In this document: one piece after another, positions 16,614 through 26,794 of the stretch
Layout: each line of letters begins with the position of its first letter
How positions within the stretch are numbered: the first letter of the stretch is position 1
NCBI RefSeq assembly: GCF_024734405.1
Contig: NZ_CP059556.1
Span: 6,138,001 to 6,202,000 of the forward strand
DNA length: 64,000 nucleotides
Direction of reading: 5' to 3'
DNA from: Saccharopolyspora gregorii
Lineage (GTDB): Bacteria; Actinomycetota; Actinomycetes; Mycobacteriales; Pseudonocardiaceae
Notes under the pieces: model-generated
Database searches by the model: none
Told to the model about the DNA's origin: nothing
Seen by the model: only the letters and a program-made list of their open reading frames with translations
Made by a program: the position numbers and the translations under genes

Positions 16614-17717
16614 ATGTCGATCCGGGTGCGCCTGGGGGCGCTCGCCGTGACCACGGCCGCCGTGCTGGGCGCCATCGCCCAGCTGCCCGCCGCCGCGGCG
16701 CCCGCCGCGACCGCCGATCCGGAGGCCGGCCGCGTGGAGGTGTTCGGGCACCGGGGCGCCTCCGGCTACCGCCCGGAGCACACGCTGGCCTCCTACGAGC
16801 TGGCGGCGCGGATGGGCGCCGACTTCATCGAACCGGACCTGGTGCCCACCAAGGACGGGGTGCTGGTGTCCCGGCACGAGAACGAGATCAGCGGCACCAC
16901 CGACGTCGCCGACCACCCCGAGTTCGCCGACCGCAAGACGACGAAGACCATCGACGGCGTCGAGCTGACCGGCTGGTTCACCGAGGACTTCACCCTCGCC
17001 GAGCTGAAGTCGCTGCGCGCGGAGGAACGCATCCCGCAGCTGCGGCCGAACAACACGATCTACGACGGCCGCTACGAGGTGCCGACGTTCCAGGAGGTCG
17101 TGGACCTCGCCCGCCGGTTGTCCGCGGAGCTCGGCCGCGAGATCGGCGTCGCCCCGGAGACCAAGCACCCGAGCTACTTCCAGCGCATCGGCCTGCCGCT
17201 GGAGCCGCGCGTGGTGCGGGCGCTGGACGAGAACGGCCTGAACCGGCCGGACGCGAAGGTCGTGGTGCAGTCCTTCGAGGTCGCCAACCTGCGGGAGCTG
17301 GACCGCTCGCTGCGGGTGCGGCTGGTGCAGCTGATCTCCGACAGCGGGGCGCCGCAGGACTTCGTGGAGTCCGGCGACCCGCGCACCTACGCGGACCTGG
17401 TGACGCCGGAGGGGCTGCGCGGCATCGCGGACTACGCCGACGTGATCGGCCCGGACACGAAGGTGCTGCTGCCGGTCGACGACTCGGGGCACCTCACCGG
17501 GCCGACCCCGGTGACCGCGGACGCGCACGCGGCGGGCCTGCAGGTCGTGCCGTACACGGTGCGCGCGGAGAACGAGTTCCTGCCCGCGGACTTCCGCTCC
17601 TCCGAGGTGCCGTCCGAGCTCGGCGACGTGTTCGGCTTCTTCGACGCGCTGTTCGCGCAAGGCATCGACGGCATCTTCAGCGACTTCCCGGACATCGCGG
17701 TCGAAGCCCGCGGCTGA
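16614..17717 (+). CDS. glpQ: Secreted glycerophosphodiester phosphodiesterase
   Basis: This enzyme hydrolyses glycerophosphodiesters to glycerol-3-phosphate and an alcohol outside the membrane. The 367-residue precursor has a Sec signal peptide (~1-30, ending LPAAAAPAATA). The GDPD core begins with GHRGASGYRPEHTLASYELA (catalytic His), FIEPDLVPTKDGVLVSRHEN (metal Glu/Asp and second His) and APETKHPSYF. The length and the insert with NEISGTTDVADHPEFADRKTT are typical of the GlpQ periplasmic branch. ATG 16614 follows GGAGGA. It converges on ssuD without a strong hairpin. Confidence 0.93.
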   Translation: MSIRVRLGALAVTTAAVLGAIAQLPAAAAPAATADPEAGRVEVFGHRGASGYRPEHTLASYELAARMGADFIEPDLVPTKDGVLVSRHENEISGTTDVADHPEFADRKTTKTIDGVELTGWFTEDFTLAELKSLRAEERIPQLRPNNTIYDGRYEVPTFQEVVDLARRLSAELGREIGVAPETKHPSYFQRIGLPLEPRVVRALDENGLNRPDAKVVVQSFEVANLRELDRSLRVRLVQLISDSGAPQDFVESGDPRTYADLVTPEGLRGIADYADVIGPDTKVLLPVDDSGHLTGPTPVTADAHAAGLQVVPYTVRAENEFLPADFRSSEVPSELGDVFGFFDALFAQGIDGIFSDFPDIAVEARG

Positions 17718-17768
17718 CGGGAAAGGAGCCACACCCGCCGGGCAGGTCGAAGGCGCTCGTCCCGCCGG

Positions 17769-18917
17769 TCAGGACGCGGCGACCGGGCGGGGTGCGGGGG
17801 TCGCGGCGGGCTCGGAACCGGCGAGGAGGCCGCGGCGGGCGAGGACCGGGCGGACGCCCTCGCCGAACCAGTACGCCTCCTCCAGGTGCGGGTAGCCGGA
17901 GAACACGAACTCCTCCACGCCGACGTCGTGGTACTCGGACATGAGGTCGGCGACCTCCTCGTGGCTGCCGACGAGCGCGGTGCCCGCACCGCCGCGCAGC
18001 AGCCCGACCCCGGACCACAGGCCCGGGTGCACTTCGAGCTTCCGCGCGTCCGCGTGCAGCACCCCGCCGTGCAGCTCCGCCATCCGCCGCTGCGCGGTCG
18101 ATTCGGTGACCGCGAACTTCGCCTGCGAAGCGGCCACGTCCGCCGGGTCCATCTGGTCCAGGAAGCGCTGGGCCGTCGCCCACGCCTCGGCGGAGGTGTC
18201 CCGGGTGATGGTGTGGGCGCGCAGCCCGAACCGCAGCGTGCGGCCTTCGGCGGCGGCCAGCTCCCGCAGCCGGGCGATCCGCGCACCGACCTGCGCGGGC
18301 GGTTCGCCCCAGGTCAGGTGCACGTCGGCGCGGCGGGCGGCGACCGGCAGCGCCGCGGGGGACGAGCCGCCGAAGTACAGCGGTGGCACCGGGTCCGGCA
18401 CGTCGTAGGCGGTGGCGCCGCGCAGCCGGTAGTGCTCGCCGTCGAAGTCGGCGGGTTCCCCGGACCAGATGGCGCGCATCGCGGCGAGGAACTCGTCGGT
18501 GCGCTCGTAGCGGCGGTCGTGGTCCAGCCAGTCGCCGTAGCGGCGCTGCTCGGTGGACTCGCCGCCGGTGACGATGTTGAGCAGCAGCCTGCCGCCGGAG
18601 ACCTGCTGGTAGGTGGTGGCCATCTGCGCGGCCAGCGTCGGGGTGAGCGAACCGGGCCGGAACGCGACGAGGAACTTGATCCGCTTGGTGCGGCCGAGCA
18701 GCGCCGCCGTGGTCACCCACGCGTCCTGGCACCAGCTGCCGGTGGGGGTGAGCATGCCGGTGAACCCGAGGTGCTCGACGGCCTGCGCGACCTGCGCCAG
18801 GTAGTCGATGTCGGGTTCGCGGGGCGTGCTGGCCGCGGCGGCCGTCACGTGCGGTCTGTCCACGATGGACCGACCGTCGCCGTGGGTGGGCAGGAACCAG
18901 TGCACCGTGATGCTCAT
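17769..18917 (-). CDS. ssuD: FMNH2-dependent alkanesulfonate monooxygenase
   Basis: Uses reduced flavin and oxygen to release sulfite from alkanesulfonates, providing sulfur. The 382-residue product shows bacterial-luciferase-fold signatures of SsuD: VHWFLPTHGD at the start, GFTGMLTPTGSWCQDAWV (~50; SsuD has the conserved Cys here), LVAFRPGSLTPTLAAQM (~85), RLLLNIVTGG (~110) and LYFGGSSPAALPVA (~183). ATG 18917 has AGGAGGAG upstream. It sits 14 bp behind the ssuA-like gene, so they form one transcript. No flavin reductase gene (ssuE) is seen nearby. Confidence 0.9.
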   Translation of the reverse strand: MSITVHWFLPTHGDGRSIVDRPHVTAAAASTPREPDIDYLAQVAQAVEHLGFTGMLTPTGSWCQDAWVTTAALLGRTKRIKFLVAFRPGSLTPTLAAQMATTYQQVSGGRLLLNIVTGGESTEQRRYGDWLDHDRRYERTDEFLAAMRAIWSGEPADFDGEHYRLRGATAYDVPDPVPPLYFGGSSPAALPVAARRADVHLTWGEPPAQVGARIARLRELAAAEGRTLRFGLRAHTITRDTSAEAWATAQRFLDQMDPADVAASQAKFAVTESTAQRRMAELHGGVLHADARKLEVHPGLWSGVGLLRGGAGTALVGSHEEVADLMSEYHDVGVEEFVFSGYPHLEEAYWFGEGVRPVLARRGLLAGSEPAATPAPRPVAAS

Positions 18918-18931
18918 GCGTCTCCTCCTGG

Positions 18932-19944
18932 TCAGCGGACGGCGGCGAGCCGCTGCGCGAAGCGGGTGTCGACGAAGTCGGCGAAGTCGAACTTCCGCGG
19001 GATCTCCCGGGCCTGCACGAACGCGCGTCGGCGAGCTCCTGCGAGGAGCGGACCACCGACTCGTCCAGCGGGATCGGCAGGTTCGGCCCGGCGTCGGTGG
19101 CGCGGCGGGTCACCTCGATGGGCAGCCCGGTGTCCTCGGCCCACGCCCGCGCGCGCTCCTCGCGGTGCGAGTCGGAGTACAGCTGCGCCTGCGCGACGCG
19201 GACCACGTAGTCGGCGAGCGCGGTGTTCTTCGCCGCGTCGGCGAGCGCCGCGTCGCTCGCCACCTGGAAGTCGAGGCCGTTGGCCACGCCGGTGCCGTCG
19301 GTGAGCACCTTCGCGCCGGTCTCCAGCTGGACCTGCGCGAAGTACGGGTCCCAGATCGCCCAGGCGTCCACCTCGCCGCCGTTGAACGCGCCGAGCGCGT
19401 CGGCCGGTTGCAGGATCACCAGCTGCACGTCGTCCGGGGTGAGCCCGACCTTCCGCAGGCTCAGCAGCACCTGCCCGTGCGCCGAGCTGCCGCGGGCCAG
19501 CGCGATCTTCTTCCCGCGCAGGTCCTCCACCCGCCGCAGCGGCGAGTCCCGCGGGACGATCAGCGCATCGCTGGTCACGTTGCCCTTCGACGCGGACACG
19601 ACCTTCACGTTGCGCTTCGCGGCGGCCGCGAACAGCGGGGGCGTGTTGCCGACGCCGCCGATGTCGACGGCTCCGGCGGACGCGGCCTCCAGCAGCGGCG
19701 GGCCGGAGGTGAACGTGGCCCACTCGATCGCGTAAGGCGCCCGGTCCAGCCCGGCGGAGCGCAGCAGGGACTGCGAGTTGCGCTTCTGGTCCCCGACGCG
19801 CAGCCGCACCCGGCGCAGCTCGTCGTCGCCGACCGGCGGCGGGACGGGCGCGGTGGCCGCGTCGGTGCCACGACCGCACGCGGCGAGCAGCCCGGCGGTC
19901 GTGGTGGTCAGGGCGAGGGCGGCGAGGAATTCCCGACGGTGCAC
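18932..19944 (-). pseudogene. ssuA: Sulfonate ABC transporter substrate-binding lipoprotein, frameshifted near the 3' end
   Basis: From GTG 19944 the product starts RREFLAALALTTTTAGLLAACG, a Tat/Sec-type signal with lipobox LAAC. It continues as an SsuA/NrtA-like binding protein (VDIGGVGNTPPLFAAAAKRN, FNGGEVDAWAIWDPYFAQVQ). After ELADA, around 19020-19034, the frame breaks. The expected tail (FVQAREIPRKFDFADFVD, then RFAQRLAAVR and stop at 18932) continues in another frame, as if 2 bases were added or 1 lost in a CGCGCG run. Without correction, translation would run on through ssuD out of frame. Either a genuine disrupted gene or a sequencing indel in a GC run. Neighbouring ssuB/ssuC genes are absent. 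Confidence 0.8.
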
Positions 19945-20053
19945 GGTGTCATCGCTTTCGCTGAGCAGAGCGGAACCCGGGCCGCACAGCAGCGCCCGGA
20001 AGAACACGACCACCCGTCTTCGAACCAGCCCAGCGGAGTTCGGCGGTGTCCCG

Positions 20054-20200
20054 TCAGCGGCGGAGCCGCTGAGCAAACCACCTGAGCAGCGGAACCACCC
20101 GCGGGTTCTCAGCGGGATTCTCGCGAGGACAGCTTTTTCCCTCGTGGCGGAGCCACTCGGGAAAAAGGTCCCGCAGCGAGAATCCCGCTGAGGTTCCGCC
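20054..20200. repeat. Dispersed hairpin element, copy A
   Basis: A small hairpin TCAGCGGC-GGA-GCCGCTGA (20054-20072) is followed by a long one. Outer arms CTCAGCGGGATTCTCGC (20108-20124) and GCGAGAATCCCGCTGAG (20176-20192) pair at 17/17. An internal GAGGACAG/GTCCCGCA loop follows, then inner arms CTTTTTCCC/GGGAAAAAG, and a tip GTGGC-GGA-GCCAC. Related copies are at 36060 and 45054. This copy sits between the leader peptide and ssuA. Confidence 0.75.
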
Positions 20201-20248
20201 ACGCGAGCACGACGCGGAAAGAGTTCGAAGACAGGCCGGCGAGGACTC

Positions 20249-20329
20249 TCAGCGGGGGCGACAGATGGCGCTGGCCTGCCGCCGCAGATCGACGTGCAGG
20301 CGCCCGGTCAGTGCGGTGCGCGCGGTCAT
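20249..20329 (-). CDS. Putative 26-residue sulfur-gene leader peptide (uORF)
   Basis: ATG 20329 to TGA 20249 encodes MTARTALTGRLHVDLRRQAS followed by AICRPR. The core RLHVDLRRQASAICR matches the pattern of short actinobacterial 'putative leader peptides' (R-R/L-HVDL-xRxxSAICR) seen upstream of sulfur-assimilation and sulfonate operons, recalled from family knowledge. It is on the same strand as ssuA-ssuD, ~305 nt upstream of ssuA. The lone cysteine codon near the end would let ribosome stalling report cysteine supply. The hairpin element copy A lies between it and ssuA. A -35-like TTGACC lies ~35 nt upstream. No strong ribosome site is seen. Confidence 0.65.
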   Translation of the reverse strand: MTARTALTGRLHVDLRRQASAICRPR

Positions 20330-20408
20330 GCCCAGCAGGTTCGCACCGCCGCGATCTCCCGGTCAACGCCCGCCGGCCCGCGTCCCACCAGGTGGCACCG
20401 CAGCGGAA

Positions 20409-20439
20409 CGCCCCGCTCACCGAGGAGGTGAGCGGGGCG
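20409..20439 (-). terminator. 13-bp-stem hairpin downstream of the secreted nuclease gene
   Basis: Arms CGCCCCGCTCACC (20409-20421) and GGTGAGCGGGGCG (20427-20439) pair perfectly with a 5-nt loop, 15 nt past the stop codon. Confidence 0.75.
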
Positions 20440-20454
20440 CGGCGTCGACGACGA

Positions 20455-21093
20455 TCAGCAGCCGGCGAGGGCGTCCTTGAGGGCCGTCTTCTCGGCCTCG
20501 GTGACGGTCAGCTCGTACTTGTGCTTGGAACCGACCCACATCGACGCGTAGGTGCAGTGGTAGCCGGCTTCCGGCGGCATCCACTGGTCCGGGGTCTTGT
20601 CGCTCTTGGACTGGTTGACGCTGTCGGTGACGGCGATCAGCTGCGGGCCTTCGAGGTCGTTGGCGAACGCCTCGCGCTGCTCGTCGGTCCACTCGGAGGC
20701 CCCGGAGCGCCACGCGGCGGCCAGCGGCACCACGTGGTCGATGTCCACATCGGACGGCTTGGTCCAGGATCCGCCGTCGTACGGGCTGTTCCAGGTACCC
20801 GCGGTCGGGTAGCAGTCCGACCCGACCTCGACGCCCTCCCCGTCGCGCTTGAGCACCGACTCGCGGGTGTTGCAGCCGTCGGGGCCTTCGATCCAGTGCG
20901 GGAACCGGTCGCGGTCGTAGCCGTCGAGGGAACCTTCGGGGGCGACCTGCAGCTCGTCGAGCTGGGTCTGGGCGGTCGACGGGTCGGGGATGCCGGGCGG
21001 TTCCGCCCCGGCGGGCACGGCCAGGCCCAGCGACAGGGCGCCGGCCAGGGGCAGAGCGGTCAGTGCTGCGCGAAGCGAACGGGTCGGCGTCAT
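20455..21093 (-). CDS. Secreted HNH-family nuclease (GmrSD/DUF1524-like)
   Basis: The 212-residue precursor has a signal peptide (~1-30, LPLAGALSLGLAVPAGA). The C-terminal HNH-like fold contains DVDIDHVVPLAAAWRSGA (~120) followed by LIAVTDSVNQSKSDKTPDQW (~160), the arrangement seen in exported DUF1524/HNH nucleases of actinomycetes. Four cysteines may form disulfides. ATG 21093 follows GGAGG at 5 nt. It is a single-gene unit with its own terminator. Likely role is extracellular nucleic-acid degradation; no immunity gene is visible. Confidence 0.82.
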   Translation of the reverse strand: MTPTRSLRAALTALPLAGALSLGLAVPAGAEPPGIPDPSTAQTQLDELQVAPEGSLDGYDRDRFPHWIEGPDGCNTRESVLKRDGEGVEVGSDCYPTAGTWNSPYDGGSWTKPSDVDIDHVVPLAAAWRSGASEWTDEQREAFANDLEGPQLIAVTDSVNQSKSDKTPDQWMPPEAGYHCTYASMWVGSKHKYELTVTEAEKTALKDALAGC

Positions 21094-21260
21094 GGGGACC
21101 TCCGCTGGGCTGATCTCGCCGATGTCGATCCTGACCTTCATCGAGCGAGGTGGCCATGGCAATGCCCCGAACTGACTAGGCGGTGACCTGTCGTGAAACC
21201 GCCACCCGATCCCCGCCGGGTCTGGGAAAACCGTGTGTGCGCAGGGATTTCCACCGCCGA

Positions 21261-21968
21261 TCAGGGCCGCACGAGCAGCAGGTCCTCGGTGTGGCGGTAC
21301 CAGGCCCACTTGGTCACCGGCCGCGGGTGCGGCACGCCGTCGCGCAGCACGGTGGCCGCGCGGAACCCGGCCTGCACGGCGCGGCCGCGGGTGGTGTCCC
21401 GGCGGGCGCGCAGCAGGCCGCGGCGCACCGCGGTGACCCGCAGGCCGTCCGCGGCCGGATCGAGGTTCGCCGACATCGGGTCGGAGGTCGGGTCCGGCAG
21501 CGGTTCCGCCGCCGGATCGGGGGTGATCTCCAGGCTCCGCGCCGGGCCGTGCAGCACCCGCTGGTCGTCGCAGTACACCTGGCCGGTGATCGGTTCCACC
21601 CGGCCGGAGGCGATCAGCAGTCCGCCGTTGTCGTCGCGCACCAGCGCCGACGGCCGGGCCGCCCCCTCGAACGCGAGCGGCTCGGCGTCCGGGCCCACCG
21701 GGATCCCCCACAACCGGGTCGCGGGCGACTCCGCCACCGGCACGTAGCCGACGGCGAGGTCGGCGATGCGGTTCTTGCGCAGCAGCCGCAGCACCACCGC
21801 CGCCAGGTCGGCATCGGTACCCTGGACGACGACTCGCCCGGGGCCGTCGGGCAGCAGCGCATCGACCTCGGCCTTCCCGGGAGCGGGCGAAACCCGGTGC
21901 CACTCCGCGTGACCACCCGGACGCGTGGTGTGGTCGCCGTTTGTGCAGGACAGTGCAGTCGTACTCAC
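21261..21968 (-). CDS. Conserved hypothetical actinobacterial protein
   Basis: The 235-residue product from GTG 21968 has no signal peptide or TM helix. A recognisable stretch is GRVVVQGTDADLAAVVLRLL, then IADLAVGYVPVAESPATRLW (~48-92), which looks like an alpha/beta nucleotide- or lipid-kinase-like segment, but I cannot assign a family. The remainder (PITGQVYCDDQRVLHGPARS, then a Pro/Asp-rich loop) looks beta-rich. It is divergent from purA with 95 bp between the starts. Function unknown. Confidence 0.7.
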   Translation of the reverse strand: MSTTALSCTNGDHTTRPGGHAEWHRVSPAPGKAEVDALLPDGPGRVVVQGTDADLAAVVLRLLRKNRIADLAVGYVPVAESPATRLWGIPVGPDAEPLAFEGAARPSALVRDDNGGLLIASGRVEPITGQVYCDDQRVLHGPARSLEITPDPAAEPLPDPTSDPMSANLDPAADGLRVTAVRRGLLRARRDTTRGRAVQAGFRAATVLRDGVPHPRPVTKWAWYRHTEDLLLVRP

Positions 21969-21991
21969 GTTTCGCTCCTGGTTTACCCTGA

Positions 21992-23350
<1,359 letters not shown>

Positions 23351-23363
23351 CCCTGCCGCCGGG

Positions 23364-23388
23364 CCGGGCGGCGGTGCGCGCCGCCCGG
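23364..23388. terminator. Bidirectional hairpin between purA and the FUSC gene
   Basis: Arms CCGGGCGGCG (23364-23373) and CGCCGCCCGG (23379-23388) with a 5-nt loop lie between convergent stops. Confidence 0.65.
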
Positions 23389-23389
23389 T

Positions 23390-24490
23390 TCAGCTGTGGT
23401 CGTCGCCGCGGCGGGGGTGCAGGGGCGGCAGAGCCGCGATGGCCTCGGTGCGGGTGAGGCCGGTGGCCTGCAGCAGGTCGACCGCGATCGAGCGGACCTG
23501 CAGCACCACCACCTGCATCGAGAAGTCGCCCTCGCCGAGCAGTTCCACCGAGGACTTCCGCGCCACCGCGCGCGCCGCCTCCCGCGCCTGCAGCGGCTCG
23601 TTCCCGCCCGCGAGCTCGTCGCGCAGCAGCACCACCGACCCGGCCAGCTCCTCCAGCAGGCCCGGCAGCGGGCGCGGCACCGGCTCGTCGTCGCGCAGCG
23701 CCGACATGGCGCGCCGGGCCAGCACCCGGGTGTTGCGCAGCGCCCGGTCGATGGGCGTGGCCGCGGCCTCGTAGCGCTTCAGGTCGCCGCGGCGGCGCCA
23801 GCGGATCGGCGCGATCTTCGCGATCTCCCCGCCCGCGTCCAGCGCGGTCCGGAACTCGTCCACCAGCTCCTGGCTCTTGCGCACCTTCGCCAACGTGTCC
23901 GAGGCGACGTCGGTGTCCCGCCGCGACACCGCCCACGCCACGCCCCGCAGACCGTCGGTGAGCGCCCCCAGCACCAGCCTGCCGTTGCGGTGCGCCACCG
24001 CCAGCGGGTTCGCGGGCAGCAGCGCCGCCACCGCGAACCCGATCAGCCCGCCGACCGCCGCGTCGATCATGCGGGTCAGGCCGCCCGCCGAAGCCGGCGG
24101 TAGCAGCGTCGCCACCAGCACCGACGACGACGCGGCCTGCAGCACGATGATCGCCCCGCTGTCCGCGAGCACCGCCGTGCTCATCGCCAGCGCCACCACC
24201 AGCGCGATCTGCCACGGGCCGGTGCCGATCGCCGAGATCAGGATGTCGCCGACCCCGATGCCGATGCTCACGCCGACGACGAGCTCCAGCGCCCGCCGCA
24301 GCCGCTGCCCCAGCGACACGCCCAGCGACACCACCGCCGCGATCGGCGCGAAGAACGGCGCCGGGTGCCCCACCAGGCTCTTCGCCACCGCCCACGCCAA
24401 CCCGGCGGCGACGGCGCACTGCACGATCGGCACGCCCGACCGGAACAACCGCCGCAACCGCCGACTCAACTCCTGCCGAACCCGATGCAC
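23390..24490 (-). CDS. FUSC/aromatic-acid-exporter-like integral membrane protein
   Basis: The 366-residue product starts at GTG 24490 (GGAG upstream). Five to six TM helices lie in residues ~18-165: VPIVQCAVAAGLAWAVA, FFAPIAAVVSLGVSLGQRLR, VGVSIGIGVGDILISAIG. A cytoplasmic helical domain of ~190 residues follows. The PAPFFAPIAAVVSLGVSLGQR-type segment is characteristic of FUSC/ArAE-like half-size proteins, which are putative exporters of aromatic acids. Substrate unknown. It converges on purA. Confidence 0.78.
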   Translation of the reverse strand: MHRVRQELSRRLRRLFRSGVPIVQCAVAAGLAWAVAKSLVGHPAPFFAPIAAVVSLGVSLGQRLRRALELVVGVSIGIGVGDILISAIGTGPWQIALVVALAMSTAVLADSGAIIVLQAASSSVLVATLLPPASAGGLTRMIDAAVGGLIGFAVAALLPANPLAVAHRNGRLVLGALTDGLRGVAWAVSRRDTDVASDTLAKVRKSQELVDEFRTALDAGGEIAKIAPIRWRRRGDLKRYEAAATPIDRALRNTRVLARRAMSALRDDEPVPRPLPGLLEELAGSVVLLRDELAGGNEPLQAREAARAVARKSSVELLGEGDFSMQVVVLQVRSIAVDLLQATGLTRTEAIAALPPLHPRRGDDHS

Positions 24491-24729
24491 GCGCCCATTC
24501 TCCGCCACGACGATCGTGCAGCGGCAGCGGTGGGCCACGACGGCCGCCGGTTCGGGTCGATCGAGACCGGCCCGGTCCGGGCCGGTGCGGCGCACCGCGG
24601 GAACACCGAGGTAGCGGGTGGCCCAGGGGCGAGTTCGGGCGGTTCCGGGGGCCTGCGAGGAGCCCACGCCTTCGAGGCCGGCAGCGCCGCGCGGGAGGTC
24701 CCGGTTCCCCGGCCCTCCCGCGCGCGACG

Positions 24730-25137
24730 TCACGCCAGGCCGGTGGCTTCCACCGAGGCCGGGTCGCTGTCGAGCAGCAGCTGGCGGCAGCGGTCGAACT
24801 CGTCGGTCTCGCCGATCGCGCCCGCGGCCTTCGCCAGCACGGCCACGGCGCGCAGCACGCCCTGGTTGGGGCGGTGCCGCCACGGCACCGGGCCGAAGCC
24901 CTTCCAACCGGACCGGCGCAGCGCGTCCAGGCCCCGGTGGTAGCCGGTGCGGGCGTAGGCGTAGGCGGCGATGGTCTCGCCGCGCTCCAGCGCGGCCTCG
25001 CCGAGCTGAGCCCACGCGGCGCTGAAGGTGGGGTGCTCGGCGGCCACCAGGGCCGGGTCGGTGCCCGCGTCCAGCGCGGCCTGCGCGGCCTCGTTCTCGG
25101 GCAGCAGCGTTTCCGGTGGCTCCAGCAGGTTCGTCAT
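24730..25137 (-). CDS. DUF3151 domain protein
   Basis: The 135-residue soluble protein (ATG 25137) has MTNLLEPPETLLPE at the start and the conserved WAQLGEAAL, AYAYARTGYHRGLDALRRSGW and PVPWRHRPNQGVLRAVAVLAKAA blocks of DUF3151. The family is widespread in actinobacteria, often beside the fructose-bisphosphate aldolase gene, as here. Its helical TPR-like look suggests a binding protein, but no function is known. A hairpin separates it from fba upstream. Confidence 0.85.
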   Translation of the reverse strand: MTNLLEPPETLLPENEAAQAALDAGTDPALVAAEHPTFSAAWAQLGEAALERGETIAAYAYARTGYHRGLDALRRSGWKGFGPVPWRHRPNQGVLRAVAVLAKAAGAIGETDEFDRCRQLLLDSDPASVEATGLA

Positions 25138-25161
25138 GGCGCCATCTTGTCACCGGACGCG

Positions 25162-25194
25162 CGAACGCCACCCCGGTGGCCGGGGTGGCGTTCG
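25162..25194 (-). terminator. 14-bp-stem hairpin after fba
   Basis: Arms CGAACGCCACCCCG (25162-25175) and CGGGGTGGCGTTCG (25181-25194) pair perfectly with a 5-nt loop, 16 nt past the fba stop. Confidence 0.75.
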
Positions 25195-25210
25195 GCGATC
25201 GGTGCTGCGG

Positions 25211-26245
<1,035 letters not shown>

Positions 26246-26451
26246 CGGTCGTCCTCCTCGGGGGATGGAGTCGTTCTTGGCAGCGGGGAGCCGCGCCGAA
26301 TCCTACGAGGGCGCGCGAGGTCCGCGCGGGCCTGTGTCGGTCAGCGCTACCCGTTCGCGTCATAGGGAAAACCACTGGATCGGTGCGGATCGGCACCGCT
26401 GTCGGAATCCTCACACCTTCGGGGTGCGGGGTCGCCTGGACGGGTCAGCGC

Positions 26452-26733
26452 TCAGGAAACCCAGGAGCCGGTGATCGCGTGCCACTCACGGATCGTGGTC
26501 GACGCGAGCACCCCCTGCTGGAGGTACGGATCGGCGTCGAGCAGGCGCTGCACCGCCGCCTCGTCCTCGGCCTCGTACACCAGCTGCGCACCGAGGCCGT
26601 CCGCGTACGGGCCGCCGGCGAGCAGCACGCCCTGCTCGGCCAACGACTTCGCGTACACCCGGTGCTCCGGGCGCACCGCCAGCCGCCGTTCCTCGTCATC
26701 GCCGTAGACCATTTCGACCACGAACTTCGCCAT
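26452..26733 (-). CDS. YciI-like (dimeric alpha-beta barrel) protein
   Basis: A 93-residue ferredoxin-like protein with the YciI pattern: FVVEMVYGDDEERRLAVRPE, HRVYAKSLAEQGVLLAGGPY (conserved RxxH...GPY region) and ADPYLQQGVLASTTIREW. Such proteins are small possible enzymes or stress-linked proteins of unclear role. ATG 26733 follows GGAGG. It stands alone, divergent from the sigma factor gene 62 bp away. Confidence 0.8.
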   Translation of the reverse strand: MAKFVVEMVYGDDEERRLAVRPEHRVYAKSLAEQGVLLAGGPYADGLGAQLVYEAEDEAAVQRLLDADPYLQQGVLASTTIREWHAITGSWVS

Positions 26734-26794
26734 TTCGGACCTCCTCGATCACGGACCTCGCGCGGACGCTACCCGGCCGGGGGACAGCCGCCGG

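Noticed and set aside
17677-20202. Single long minus-strand frame joining ssuA to a continuation through ssuD
   Set aside because: After the frameshift site the reading is out of frame with ssuD and loses all family similarity.
20109-20420. 103-residue minus-strand protein over the hairpin element
   Set aside because: It reads through inverted-repeat arms and overlaps the better-supported leader ORF; no domain is visible.
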